The position numbers and the translations under genes were made by a program. Under the pieces are notes generated by a model. It was not told the DNA's origin, made no database searches, and worked only from the letters and a program-made list of their open reading frames with translations. Shown here piece after piece: positions 39,101 to 54,400 of a stretch of DNA of 64,000 bases; the stretch's first letter is position 1; each line of letters starts with the position of its first letter. This DNA is from Escarpia spicata (lineage: Eukaryota > Annelida > Polychaeta > Sabellida > Siboglinidae): contig OZ023207.1 of assembly GCA_963995525.1 (NCBI GenBank), forward strand, positions 2,061,344 to 2,125,343, in the 5' to 3' direction.

Positions 39101-40349
39101 ACACTTCACCTTCTAGTTCTAGTTGTTTCATCGTCGCAACAACACACTTCAGCTTCTAGTTCTAGTTGTTTCATCGTCACAACAACATACTTCAGCATCT
39201 AGTTCTAGTTGTTTCATCGTCACAACAACACACTTCAGCATCTAGTTCTAGTTGTTTCATCGTCACAACAACATACTTCAGCATCTAGTTCTAGTTGTTT
39301 CATCGTCACAACAACATACTTCAGCATCTAATTCTAGTTGTTTCATCGTCACAACAACACACTTCAGCATCTAGTTCTAGTTGTTTCATCGTCACAACAA
39401 CATACTTCAGCATCTAGTTCTAGTTGTTTCATCGTCACAACAATATATTTCAGCTTCTAGTTCTAGTTGTTTCACCGTCGCAACAACACACTTCAGCATC
39501 TAGGTCTAGTTTTTTCATTGTCACAACAACATACTTCAGCGTCTTGTTCTAGTTGTTTCATCGTCTCAACAACACACTTCAGCTTCTAGTTCTAGTTGTT
39601 TCATCGTCACAACAATATATCTCAGCTTCTAGTTCTAGTTGTTTCATCGTCTCAACAACATACTTCAGCTTCTAGGTCTAGTTGTTTCATCGTCACAACA
39701 ACATATTTCAGCTTCTAGTTCTAATTGTTTAATCGTCGTAACAACACACTTCAGCTTCTAGTTCTAGTTGTTTCATCGTCGCAATAACACACTTCAGTTT
39801 CTAGTTCTAGTTGTTTCATCGTCGCAACAACATACTTCAGCATCTAGTTCTAGTTGTTTCATCGTCACAACAACATACTTCAGCATCTAGTTCTAGTTGT
39901 TTCATCGTCACAACAACACACTTCAGCATCTAGTTCTAGTTGTTTCATCGTCACCACAACATACTTCAGCATCTAGTTCTAGTTGTTTCATCGTCACAAC
40001 AATATATCTCGGCTTCTAGTTCTAGTTGTTTCACCGTCGCAACAACACACTTCAGCTTCTAGTTCTAGTTGTTTCATCGTCACAACAATATATCTCAGCT
40101 TCTAGTTCTAGTTGTTTCATCGTCACAACAACATACTTCAGCATCTAGTTCTAGTTGTTTCATCGTCACAACAACACACTTCAGCATCTAGTTCTAGTTG
40201 TTTCATCGTCACAACAACATACTTCAGCATCTAGTTCTAGTTGTTTCATCGTCACAACAACATACTTCAGCATCTAATTCTAGTTGTTTCATCGTCACAA
40301 CAACACACTTCAGCATCTAGTTCTAGTTGTTTCATCGTCACAACAACAT

Positions 40350-43300
40350 ACTTCAGCATCTAGTTCTAGTTGTTTCATCGTCACAACAATATATCTCAGC
40401 TTCTAGTTCTAGTTGTTTCACCGTCGCAACAACACACTTCAGCATCTAGGTCTAGTTTTTTCATTGTCACAACAACATACTTCAGCGTCTTGTTCTAGTT
40501 GTTTCATCGTCTCAACAACACACTTCAGCTTCTAGTTCTAGTTGTTTCATCGTCACAACAATATATCTCAGCTTCTAGTTCTAGTTGTTTCATCGTCTCA
40601 ACAACGTACTTCAGCTTCTAGGTCTAGTTGTTTCATCGTCACAACAACATATTTCAGCTTCTAGTTCTAATTGTTTAATCGTCGTAACAACACACTTCAG
40701 CTTCTAGTTCTAGTTGTTTCATCGTCGCAACAACACACTTCAGTTTCTAGTTCTAGTTGTTTCATCGTCGCAACAACATACTTCAGCATCTAGTTCTAGT
40801 TGTTTCATCGTCACAACAACATACTTCAGCATCTAGTTCTAGTTGTTTCATCGTCACAACAACACACTTCAGCATCTAGTTCTAGTTGTTTCATCGTCAC
40901 AACAACATACTTCAGCATCTAGTTCTAGTTGTTTCATCGTCACAACAATATATCTCGGCTTCTAGTTCTAGTTGTTTCACCGTCGCAACAACACACTTCA
41001 GCATCTATGTATATTTGTTTCATTGTCACAACAACATACTTCAGCGTCTTGTTCTAGTTGTTTCATCGTCTCAACAACACACTTCAGCTTCTAGTTCTAG
41101 TTGTTTCATCGTCACAACAATATATCTCAGCTTCTAGTTCTAGTTGTTTCATCGTCACAACAACATACTTCAGCATCTAGTTCTAGTTGTTTCATCGTCA
41201 CAACAACACACTTCAGCATCTAGTTCTAGTTGTTTCATCGTCACAACAACATACTTCAGCATCTAGTTCTAGTTGTTTCATCGTCACAACAACATACTTC
41301 AGCATCTAATTCTAGTTGTTTCATCGTCACAACAACATACTTCAGCATCTGTTTCTAGTTGTTTCATCGTCACAACAACATACTTCAGCATCTAGTTCTA
41401 GTTGTTTCATTGTCACAACAACACACTTCAGCATCTAGTTCTAGTTGTTTCATCGTCACAACAACATACTTCAGCATCTAGTTCTAGTTGTTTCATCGTC
41501 ACAACAATATATCTCAGCTTCTAGTTCTAGTTGTTTCACCGTCGCAACAACACACTTCAGCATCTAGGTCTAGTTTTTTCATTGTCACAACAACATACTT
41601 CAGCGTCTTGTTCTAGTTGTTTCATCGTCTCAACAACACACTTCAGCTTCTAGTTCTAGTTGTTTCATCGTCACAACAATATATCTCAGCTTCTAGTTCT
41701 AGTTGTTTCATCGTCTCAACAACATACTTCAGCTTCTAGGTCTAGTTGTTTCATCGTCACAACAACATATTTCAGCTTCTAGTTCTAATTGTTTAATCGT
41801 CGTAACAACATACTTCAGCTTCTAGTTCTAGTTGTTTCATCGTCGCAACAACACACTTCAGCTTCTAGTTCTAGTTGTTTCATCGTCGCAACAACACACT
41901 TCAGCTTCTAGGTCTAGTTCTAGTTGTTTCATCGTCGCAACAACACACTGCAGCTTCTAGGTATAGTTGTTTCATCGTCGGAACAACACACCTCAGCTTC
42001 TAGTTCTAGTTGATTCATCGTCACAACAATATATCTCAGCTTCTAGTTCTAGTTGTTTCAACGTCACAACAACACACTTCAGCTTCTAGTTCTAATAGTT
42101 TCATCGTTACAACAACACACTTCAGCTTCTAGTTATAGTTGTTTCATCGTCACAACAATATATCTCAGCTTTTAGTTCTAGTTGTTTCATCGTCTCAACA
42201 ACATACTTCAGCTTCTAGTTCTAGTTGTTTCATCGTCACAACATATTTCGGCTTCTAGTTCTAATTGTTTAATCGTCGCAACAACACACTTCAGCTTCTA
42301 GTTCTAGTTGTTTCATCGTCGCAACAACATACTTCAGCTTCTAGTTCTAGTTGTTTCATCGTCGCAACAACACACTTCAGCTTCTATGTCTAGTTCTAGT
42401 TGTTTCATCGCCGCAACAACACACCTCAGCTTCTAGTTATAATTGTTTCATCGTCACAACAACACACTTCAGCTTCTAGTTCTAGTTGTTTCATCGTCAC
42501 AACAACACATTTCAGCTTCTAGTTCTAGTTGTTTCATCGTCGCAACAACACACTTCAGCTCCTATTTCTAGTTGTTTCATCGTCGCAACAACACACTTCA
42601 GCTTCTAGTTCTAGTTGTTTCGTCGTCACAACAACACACTTCACCTTCTAGTTCTAGTTGTTTCATCGTCGCAACAACACACTTCAGCTTCTAGTTCTAG
42701 TTGTTTCATCGTCACAACAACATACTTCAGCATCTAGTTCTAGTTGTTTCATCGTCACAACAACACACTTCAGCATCTAGTTCTAGTTGTTTCATCGTCA
42801 CAACAACATACTTCAGCATCTAGTTCTAGTTGTTTCATCGTCACAACAACATACTTCAGCATCTAATTCTAGTTGTTTCATCGTCACAACAACACACTTC
42901 AGCATCTAGTTCTAGTTGTTTCATCGTCACAACAACATACTTCAGCATCTAGTTCTAGTTGTTTCATCGTCACAACAATATATCTCAGCTTCTAGTTCTA
43001 GTTGTTTCACCGTCGCAACAACACACTTCAGCATCTAGGTCTAGTTTTTTCATTGTCACAACAACATACTTCAGCGTCTTGTTCTAGTTGTTTCATCGTC
43101 TCAACAACACACTTCAGCTTCTAGTTCTAGTTGTTTCATCGTCACAACAATATATCTCAGCTTCTAGTTCTAGTTGTTTCATCGTCTCAACAACATACTT
43201 CAGCTTCTAGGTCTAGTTGTTTCATCGTCACAACAACATATTTCAGCTTCTAGTTCTAATTGTTTAATCGTCGTAACAACACACTTCAGCTTCTAGTTCT

Positions 43301-43669
43301 AGTTGTTTCATCGTCGCAACAACACACTTCAGTTTCTAGTTCTATTTGTTTCATCGTCGCAACAACATACTTCAGCATCTAGTTCTAGTTGTTTCATCGT
43401 CACAACAACATACTTCAGCATCTAGTTCTAGTTGTTTCATCGTCACAACAACACACTTCAGCATCTAGTTCTAGTTGTTTCATCGTCACAACAACATACT
43501 TCAGCATCTAGTTCTAGTTGTTTCATCGTCACAACAATATATCTCAGCTTCTAGTTCTAGTTGTTTCACCGTCGCAACAACACACTTCAGCATCTAGGTC
43601 TAGTTTTTTCATTGTCACAACAACATACTTCAGCGTCTTGTTCTAGTTGTTTCATCGTCTCAACAACAC
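40350..43669. repeat. 3320-bp satellite duplication, copy 1
   Basis: Marker variants recur exactly 3320 bp later: ACAACGTACTTC (40603 and 43923), the extra-insert unit (42388 and 45708), and the CATTGTCACAACAACACAC unit (41409 and 44729). An 83-codon chance open frame is also repeated unchanged (40886 and 44206). Confidence 0.9.
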
Positions 43670-46600
43670 ACTTCAGCATCTAGTTCTAGTTGTTTCATCG
43701 TCACAACAATATATCTCAGCTTCTAGTTCTAGTTGTTTCACCGTCGCAACAACACACTTCAGCATCTAGGTCTAGTTTTTTCATTGTCACAACAACATAC
43801 TTCAGCGTCTTGTTCTAGTTGTTTCATCGTCTCAACAACACACTTCAGCTTCTAGTTCTAGTTGTTTCATCGTCACAACAATATATCTCAGCTTCTAGTT
43901 CTAGTTGTTTCATCGTCTCAACAACGTACTTCAGCTTCTAGGTCTAGTTGTTTCATCGTCACAACAACATATTTCAGCTTCTAGTTCTAATTGTTTAATC
44001 GTCGTAACAACACACTTCAGCTTCTAGTTCTAGTTGTTTCATCGTCGCAACAACACACTTCAGTTTCTAGTTCTAGTTGTTTCATCGTCGCAACAACATA
44101 CTTCAGCATCTAGTTCTAGTTGTTTCATCGTCACAACAACATACTTCAGCATCTAGTTCTAGTTGTTTCATCGTCACAACAACACACTTCAGCATCTAGT
44201 TCTAGTTGTTTCATCGTCACAACAACATACTTCAGCATCTAGTTCTAGTTGTTTCATCGTCACAACAATATATCTCGGCTTCTAGTTCTAGTTGTTTCAC
44301 CGTCGCAACAACACACTTCAGCATCTATGTATATTTGTTTCATTGTCACAACAACATACTTCAGCGTCTTGTTCTAGTTGTTTCATCGTCTCAACAACAC
44401 ACTTCAGCTTCTAGTTCTAGTTGTTTCATCGTCACAACAATATATCTCAGCTTCTAGTTCTAGTTGTTTCATCGTCACAACAACATACTTCAGCATCTAG
44501 TTCTAGTTGTTTCATCGTCACAACAACACACTTCAGCATCTAGTTCTAGTTGTTTCATCGTCACAACAACATACTTCAGCATCTAGTTCTAGTTGTTTCA
44601 TCGTCACAACAACATACTTCAGCATCTAATTCTAGTTGTTTCATCGTCACAACAACATACTTCAGCATCTGTTTCTAGTTGTTTCATCGTCACAACAACA
44701 TACTTCAGCATCTAGTTCTAGTTGTTTCATTGTCACAACAACACACTTCAGCATCTAGTTCTAGTTGTTTCATCGTCACAACAACATACTTCAGCATCTA
44801 GTTCTAGTTGTTTCATCGTCACAACAATATATCTCAGCTTCTAGTTCTAGTTGTTTCACCGTCGCAACAACACACTTCAGCATCTAGGTCTAGTTTTTTC
44901 ATTGTCACAACAACATACTTCAGCGTCTTGTTCTAGTTGTTTCATCGTCTCAACAACACACTTCAGCTTCTAGTTCTAGTTGTTTCATCGTCACAACAAT
45001 ATATCTCAGCTTCTAGTTCTAGTTGTTTCATCGTCTCAACAACATACTTCAGCTTCTAGGTCTAGTTGTTTCATCGTCACAACAACATATTTCAGCTTCT
45101 AGTTCTAATTGTTTAATCGTCGTAACAACATACTTCAGCTTCTAGTTCTAGTTGTTTCATCGTCGCAACAACACACTTCAGCTTCTAGTTCTAGTTGTTT
45201 CATCGTCGCAACAACACACTTCAGCTTCTAGGTCTAGTTCTAGTTGTTTCATCGTCGCAACAACACACTGCAGCTTCTAGGTATAGTTGTTTCATCGTCG
45301 GAACAACACACCTCAGCTTCTAGTTCTAGTTGATTCATCGTCACAACAATATATCTCAGCTTCTAGTTCTAGTTGTTTCAACGTCACAACAACACACTTC
45401 AGCTTCTAGTTCTAATAGTTTCATCGTTACAACAACACACTTCAGCTTCTAGTTATAGTTGTTTCATCGTCACAACAATATATCTCAGCTTTTAGTTCTA
45501 GTTGTTTCATCGTCTCAACAACATACTTCAGCTTCTAGTTCTAGTTGTTTCATCGTCACAACATATTTCGGCTTCTAGTTCTAATTGTTTAATCGTCGCA
45601 ACAACACACTTCAGCTTCTAGTTCTAGTTGTTTCATCGTCGCAACAACATACTTCAGCTTCTAGTTCTAGTTGTTTCATCGTCGCAACAACACACTTCAG
45701 CTTCTATGTCTAGTTCTAGTTGTTTCATCGCCGCAACAACACACCTCAGCTTCTAGTTATAATTGTTTCATCGTCACAACAACACACTTCAGCTTCTAGT
45801 TCTAGTTGTTTCATCGTCACAACAACACATTTCAGCTTCTAGTTCTAGTTGTTTCATCGTCGCAACAACACACTTCAGCTCCTATTTCTAGTTGTTTCAT
45901 CGTCGCAACAACACACTTCAGCTTCTAGTTCTAGTTGTTTCGTCGTCACAACAACACACTTCACCTTCTAGTTCTAGTTGTTTCATCGTCGCAACAACAC
46001 ACTTCAGCTTCTAGTTCTAGTTGTTTCATCGTCACAACAACATACTTCAGCATCTAGTTCTAGTTGTTTCATCGTCACAACAACACACTTCAGCATCTAG
46101 TTCTAGTTGTTTCATCGTCACAACAACATACTTCAGCATCTAGTTCTAGTTGTTTCATCGTCACAACAACATACTTCAGCATCTAATTCTAGTTGTTTCA
46201 TCGTCACAACAACACACTTCAGCATCTAGTTCTAGTTGTTTCATCGTCACAACAACATACTTCAGCATCTAGTTCTAGTTGTTTCATCGTCACAACAATA
46301 TATCTCAGCTTCTAGTTCTAGTTGTTTCACCGTCGCAACAACACACTTCAGCATCTAGGTCTAGTTTTTTCATTGTCACAACAACATACTTCAGCGTCTT
46401 GTTCTAGTTGTTTCATCGTCTCAACAACACACTTCAGCTTCTAGTTCTAGTTGTTTCATCGTCACAACAATATATCTCAGCTTCTAGTTCTAGTTGTTTC
46501 ATCGTCTCAACAACATACTTCAGCTTCTAGGTCTAGTTGTTTCATCGTCACAACAACATATTTCAGCTTCTAGTTCTAATTGTTTAATCGTCGTAACAAC

Positions 46601-46989
46601 ACACTTCAGCTTCTAGTTCTAGTTGTTTCATCGTCGCAACAACACACTTCAGTTTCTAGTTCTATTTGTTTCATCGTCGCAACAACATACTTCAGCATCT
46701 AGTTCTAGTTGTTTCATCGTCACAACAACATACTTCAGCATCTAGTTCTAGTTGTTTCATCGTCACAACAACACACTTCAGCATCTAGTTCTAGTTGTTT
46801 CATCGTCACAACAACATACTTCAGCATCTAGTTCTAGTTGTTTCATCGTCACAACAATATATCTCAGCTTCTAGTTCTAGTTGTTTCACCGTCGCAACAA
46901 CACACTTCAGCATCTAGGTCTAGTTTTTTCATTGTCACAACAACATACTTCAGCGTCTTGTTCTAGTTGTTTCATCGTCTCAACAACAC
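43670..46989. repeat. 3320-bp satellite duplication, copy 2
   Basis: Identity with copy 1 begins at 43670. The unit there is a hybrid, CGTCTCAACAACACACTTCAG joined to CATCTAG, so the crossover lies within 43670-43677. Copies looked identical at all positions compared by eye. Confidence 0.9.
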
Positions 46990-48494
46990 ACTTCAGCTTC
47001 TAGTTCTAGTTGTTTCATCGTCACAACAATATATCTCAGCTTCTAGTTCTAGTTGTTTCATCGTCTCAACAACATACTTCAGCTTCTAGGTCTAGTTGTT
47101 TCATCGTCACAACAACATATTTCAGCTTCTAGTTCTAATTGTTTAATCGTCGTAACAACACACTTCAGCTTCTAGTTCTAGTTGTTTCATCGTCGCAACA
47201 ACACACTTCAGCTTCTAGTTCTAGTTGTTTCATCGTCGCAACAACACACTTCAGCTTCTAGGTCTAGTTCTAGTTGTTTCATCGTCGCAACAACACACTG
47301 CAGCTTCTAGGTATAGTTGTTTCATCGTCGGAACAACACACCTCAGCTTCTAGTTCTAGTTGATTCATCGTCACAACAATATATCTCAGCTTCTAGTTCT
47401 AGTTGTTTCAACGTCACAACAACACACTTCAGCTTCTAGTTCTAATAGTTTCATCGTTACAACAACACACTTCAGCTTCTAGTTATAGTTGTTTCATCGT
47501 CACAACAATATATCTCAGCTTTTAGTTCTAGTTGTTTCATCGTCTCAACAACATACTTCAGCTTCTAGTTCTAGTTGTTTCATCGTCACAACATATTTCG
47601 GCTTCTAGTTCTAATTGTTTAATCGTCGCAACAACACACTTCAGCTTCTAGTTCTAGTTGTTTCATCGTCGCAACAACATACTTCAGCTTCTAGTTCTAG
47701 TTGTTTCATCGTCGCAACAACACACTTCAGCTTCTATGTCTAGTTCTAGTTGTTTCATCGCCGCAACAACACACCTCAGCTTCTAGTTATAATTGTTTCA
47801 TCGTCACAACAACACACTTCAGCTTCTAGTTCTAGTTGTTTCATCGTCACAACAACACATTTCAGCTTCTAGTTCTAGTTGTTTCATCGTCGCAACAACA
47901 CACTTCAGCTCCTATTTCTAGTTGTTTCATCGTCGCAACAACACACTTCAGCTTCTAGTTCTAGTTGTTTCGTCGTCACAACAACACACTTCACCTTCTA
48001 GTTCTAGTTGTTTCATCGTCGCAACAACACACTTCAGCTTCTAGTTCTAGTTGTTTCATCGTCACAACAACATACTTCAGCATCTAGTTCTAGTTGTTTC
48101 ATCGTCACAACAACACACTTCAGCATCTAGTTCTAGTTGTTTCATCGTCACAACAACATACTTCAGCATCTAGTTCTAGTTGTTTCATCGTCACAACAAC
48201 ATACTTCAGCATCTAATTCTAGTTGTTTCATCGTCACAACAACACACTTCAGCATCTAGTTCTAGTTGTTTCATCGTCACAACAACATACTTCAGCATCT
48301 AGTTCTAGTTGTTTCATCGTCACAACAACATACTTCAGCATCTAGTTCTAGTTGTTTCATCGTCACAACAATATATCTCAGCTTCTAGTTCTAGTTGTTT
48401 CACCGTCGCAACAACACACTTCAGCATCTAGGTCTAGTTTTTTCATTGTCACAACAACATACTTCAGCGTCTTGTTCTAGTTGTTTCATCGTCT

Positions 48495-51400
48495 CAACAA
48501 CACACTTCAGCTTCTAGTTCTAGTTGTTTCATCGTCACAACAATATATCTCAGCTTCTAGTTCTAGTTGTTTCATCGTCTCAACAACATACTTCAGCTTC
48601 TAGGTCTAGTTGTTTCATCGTCACAACAACATATTTCAGCTTCTAGTTCTAATTGTTTAATCGTCGTAACAACACACTTCAGCTTCTAGTTCTAGTTGTT
48701 TCATCGTCGCAACAACACACTTCAGTTTCTAGTTCTATTTGTTTCATCCTCGCAACAACATACTTCAGCATCTAGTTCTAGTTGTTTCATCGTCACAACA
48801 ACATACTTCAGCATCTAGTTCTAGTTGTTTCATCGTCACAACAACACACTTCAGCATCTAGTTCTAGTTGTTTCATCGTCACAACAACATACTTCAGCAT
48901 CTAGTTCTAGTTGTTTCATCGTCACAACAATATATCTCAGCTTCTAGTTCTAGTTGTTTCACCGTCGCAACAACACACTTCAGCATCTAGGTCTAGTTTT
49001 TTCATTGTCACAACAACATACTTCAGCGTCTTGTTCTAGTTGTTTCATCGTCTCAACAACACACTTCAGCTTCTAGTTCTAGTTGTTTCATCGTCACAAC
49101 AATATATCTCAGCTTCTAGTTCTAGTTGTTTCATCGTCTCAACAACATACTTCAGCTTCTAGGTCTAGTTGTTTCATCGTCACAACAACATATTTCAGCT
49201 TCTAGTTCTAATTGTTTAATCGTCGTAACAACACACTTCAGCTTCTAGTTCTAGTTGTTTCATCGTCGCAACAACACACTTCAGCTTCTAGTTCTAGTTG
49301 TTTCATCGTCGCAACAACACACTTCAGCTTCTAGGTCTAGTTCTAGTTGTTTCATCGTCGCAACAACACACTGCAGCTTCTAGGTATAGTTGTTTCATCG
49401 TCGGAACAACACACCTCAGCTTCTAGTTCTAGTTGATTCATCGTCACAACAATATATCTCAGCTTCTAGTTCTAGTTGTTTCAACGTCACAACAACACAC
49501 TTCAGCTTCTAGTTCTAATAGTTTCATCGTTACAACAACACACTTCAGCTTCTAGTTATAGTTGTTTCATCGTCACAACAATATATCTCAGCTTTTAGTT
49601 CTAGTTGTTTCATCGTCTCAACAACATACTTCAGCTTCTAGTTCTAGTTGTTTCATCGTCACAACATATTTCGGCTTCTAGTTCTAATTGTTTAATCGTC
49701 GCAACAACACACTTCAGCTTCTAGTTCTAGTTGTTTCATCGTCGCAACAACATACTTCAGCTTCTAGTTCTAGTTGTTTCATCGTCGCAACAACACACTT
49801 CAGCTTCTATGTCTAGTTCTAGTTGTTTCATCGCCGCAACAACACACCTCAGCTTCTAGTTATAATTGTTTCATCGTCACAACAACACACTTCAGCTTCT
49901 AGTTCTAGTTGTTTCATCGTCACAACAACACATTTCAGCTTCTAGTTCTAGTTGTTTCATCGTCGCAACAACACACTTCAGCTCCTATTTCTAGTTGTTT
50001 CATCGTCGCAACAACACACTTCAGCTTCTAGTTCTAGTTGTTTCGTCGTCACAACAACACACTTCACCTTCTAGTTCTAGTTGTTTCATCGTCGCAACAA
50101 CACACTTCAGCTTCTAGTTCTAGTTGTTTCATCGTCACAACAACATACTTCAGCATCTAGTTCTAGTTGTTTCATCGTCACAACAACACACTTCAGCATC
50201 TAGTTCTAGTTGTTTCATCGTCACAACAACATACTTCAGCATCTAGTTCTAGTTGTTTCATCGTCACAACAACATACTTCAGCATCTAATTCTAGTTGTT
50301 TCATCGTCACAACAACACACTTCAGCATCTAGTTCTAGTTGTTTCATCGTCACAACAACATACTTCAGCATCTAGTTCTAGTTGTTTCATCGTCACAACA
50401 ATATATCTCAGCTTCTAGTTCTAGTTGTTTCACCGTCGCAACAACACACTTCAGCATCTAGGTCTAGTTTTTTCATTGTCACAACAACATACTTCAGCGT
50501 CTTGTTCTAGTTGTTTCATCGTCTCAACAACACACTTCAGCTTCTAGTTCTAGTTGTTTCATCGTCACAACAATATATCTCAGCTTCTAGTTCTAGTTGT
50601 TTCATCGTCTCAACAACATACTTCAGCTTCTAGGTCTAGTTGTTTCATCGTCACAACAACATATTTCAGCTTCTAGTTCTAATTGTTTAATCGTCGTAAC
50701 AACACACTTCAGCTTCTAGTTCTAGTTGTTTCATCGTCGCAACAACACACTTCAGTTTCTAGTTCTATTTGTTTCATCGTCGCAACAACATACTTCAGCA
50801 TCTAGTTCTAGTTGTTTCATCGTCACAACAACATACTTCAGCATATAGTTCTAGTTGTTTCATCGTCACAACAACACACTTCAGCATCTAGTTCTAGTTG
50901 TTTCATCGTCACAACAACATACTTCAGCATCTAGTTCTAGTTGTTTCATCGTCACAACAATATATCTCGGCTTCTAGTTCTAGTTGTTTCACCGTCGCAA
51001 CAACACACTTCAGCATCTAGGTCTATTTGTTTCATTGTCACAACAATATACTTCAGCGTCTTGTTCTAGTTGTTTCATCGTCTCAACAACACACTTCAGC
51101 TTCTAGTTCTAGTTGTTTCATCGTCACAACAATATATCTCAGCTTCTAGTTCTAGTTGTTTCATCGTCACAACAACATACTTCAGCATCTAGTTCTAGTT
51201 GTTTCATCGTCACAACAACACACTTCAGCATCTAGTTCTAGTTGTTTCATCGTCACAACAACATACTTCAGCATCTAGTTCTAGTTGTTTCATCGTCACA
51301 ACAACATACTTCAGCATCTAATTCTAGTTGTTTCATCGTCACAACAACATACTTCAGCATCTGTTTCTAGTTGTTTCATCGTCACAACAACATACTTCAG

Positions 51401-54400
51401 CATCTAGTTCTAGTTGTTTCATCGTCACAACAACACACTTCAGCATCTAGTTCTAGTTGTTTCATCGTCACAACAACATACTTCAGCATCTAGTTCTAGT
51501 TGTTTCATCGTCACAACAATATATCTCAGCTTCTAGTTCTAGTTGTTTCACCGTCGCAACAACACACTTCAGCATCTAGGTCTAGTTTTTTCATTGTCAC
51601 AACAACATACTTCAGCGTCTTGTTCTAGTTGTTTCATCGTCTCAACAACACACTTCAGCTTCTAGTTCTAGTTGTTTCATCGTCACAACAATATATCTCA
51701 GCTTCTAGTTCTAGTTGTTTCATCGTCTCAACAACATACTTCAGCTTCTAGGTCTAGTTGTTTCATCGTCACAACAACATATTTCAGCTTCTAGTTCTAA
51801 TTGTTTAATCGTCGTAACAACACACTTCAGCTTCTAGTTCTAGTTGTTTCATCGTCGCAACAACACACTTCAGCTTCTAGTTCTAGTTGTTTCATCGTCG
51901 CAACAACACACTTCAGCTTCTAGGTCTAGTTCTAGTTGTTTCATCGTCGCAACAACACACTGCAGCTTCTAGGTATAGTTGTTTCATCGTCGGAACCACA
52001 CACCTCAGCTTCTAGTTCTAGTTGATTCATCGTCACAACAATATATCTCAGCTTCTAGTTCTAGTTGTTTCATCGTCTCAACAACATACTTCAGCTTCTA
52101 GGTCTAGTTGTTTCATCGTCACAACAACATATTTCAGCTTCTAGTTCTAATTGTTTAATCGTCGTAACAACACACTTCAGCTTCTAGTTCTAGTTGTTTC
52201 ATCGTCGCAACAACACACTTCAGCTTCTAGTTCTAGTTGTTTCATCGTCGCAACAACACACTTCAGCTTCTAGGTCTAGTTCTAGTTGTTTCATCGTCGC
52301 AACAACACACTGCAGCTTCTAGGTATAGTTGTTTCATCGTCGGAACCACACACCTCAGCTTCTAGTTCTAGTTGATTCATCGTCACAACAATATATCTCA
52401 GCTTCTAGTTCTAGTTGTTTCAACGTCACAACAACACACTTCAGCTTCTAGTTCTAATAGTTTCATCGTTACAACAACACACTTCAGCTTCTAGTTATAG
52501 TTGTTTCATCGTCACAACAATATATCTCAGCTTTTAGTTCTAGTTGTTTCATCGTCTCAACAACATACTTCAGCTTCTAGTTCTAGTTGTTTCATCGTCA
52601 CAACATATTTCGGCTTCTAGTTCTAATTGTTTAATCGTCTCAACAACATACTTCAGCTTCTAGGTCTAGTTGTTTCATCGTCACAACAACATATTTCAGC
52701 TTCTAGTTCTAATTGTTTAATCGTCGTAACAACACACTTCAGCTTCTAGTTCTAGTTGTTTCATCGTCGCAACAACACACTTCAGCTTCTAGTTCTAGTT
52801 GTTTCATCGTCGCAACAACACACTTCAGCTTCTAGGTCTAGTTCTAGTTGTTTCATCGTCGCAACAACACACTGCAGCTTCTAGGTATAGTTGTTTCATC
52901 GTCGGAACAACACACCTCAGCTTCTAGTTCTAGTTGATTCATCGTCACAACAATATATCTCAGCTTCTAGTTCTAGTTGTTTCAACGTCACAACAACACA
53001 CTTCAGCTTCTAGTTCTAATAGTTTCATCGTTACAACAACACACTTCAGCTTCTAGTTATAGTTGTTTCATCGTCACAACAATATATCTCAGCTTTTAGT
53101 TCTAGTTGTTTCATCGTCTCAACAACATACTTCAGCTTCTAGTTCTAGTTGTTTCATCGTCACAACATATTTCGGCTTCTAGTTCTAATTGTTTAATCGT
53201 CGCAACAACACACTTCAGCTTCTAGTTCTAGTTGTTTCATCGTCGCAACAACATACTTCAGCTTCTAGTTCTAGTTGTTTCATCGTCGCAACAACACACT
53301 TCAGCTTCTATGTCTAGTTCTAGTTGTTTCATCGCCGCAACAACACACCTCAGCTTCTAGTTATAATTGTTTCATCGTCACAACAACACACTTCAGCTTC
53401 TAGTTCTAGTTGTTTCATCGTCACAACAACACATTTCAGCTTCTAGTTCTAGTTGTTTCATCGTCGCAACAACACACTTCAGCTCCTATTTCTAGTTGTT
53501 TCATCGTCGCAACAACACACTTCAGCTTCTAGTTCTAGTTGTTTCGTCGTCACAACAACACACTTCACCTTCTAGTTCTAGTTGTTTCATCGTCGCAACA
53601 ACACACTTCAGCTTCTAGTTCTAGTTGTTTCATCGTCACAACAACATACTTCAGCATCTAGTTCTAGTTGTTTCATCGTCACAACAACACACTTCAGCAT
53701 CTAGTTCTAGTTGTTTCATCGTCACAACAACATACTTCAGCATCTAGTTCTAGTTGTTTCATCGTCACAACAACATACTTCAGCATCTAATTCTAGTTGT
53801 TTCATCGTCACAACAACACACTTCAGCATCTAGTTCTAGTTGTTTCATCGTCACAACAACATACTTCAGCATCTAGTTCTAGTTGTTTCATCGTCACAAC
53901 AACATACTTCAGCATCTAGTTCTAGTTGTTTCATCGTCACAACAATATATCTCAGCTTCTAGTTCTAGTTGTTTCACCGTCGCAACAACACACTTCAGCA
54001 TCTAGGTCTAGTTTTTTCATTGTCACAACAACATACTTCAGCGTCTTGTTCTAGTTGTTTCATCGTCTCAACAACACACTTCAGCTTCTAGTTCTAGTTG
54101 TTTCATCGTCACAACAATATATCTCAGCTTCTAGTTCTAGTTGTTTCATCGTCTCAACAACATACTTCAGCTTCTAGGTCTAGTTGTTTCATCGTCACAA
54201 CAACATATTTCAGCTTCTAGTTCTAATTGTTTAATCGTCGTAACAACACACTTCAGCTTCTAGTTCTAGTTGTTTCATCGTCGCAACAACACACTTCAGT
54301 TTCTAGTTCTATTTGTTTCATCCTCGCAACAACATACTTCAGCATCTAGTTCTAGTTGTTTCATCGTCACAACAACATACTTCAGCATCTAGTTCTAGTT

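Noticed and set aside
40886..44457. Two identical 83-codon frames in the satellite (40886-41137 and 44206-44457)
   Set aside because: They are open only because two variant monomers lose TAG codons. They are identical because they lie in the 3320-bp duplication, and no start context or family match supports a protein.
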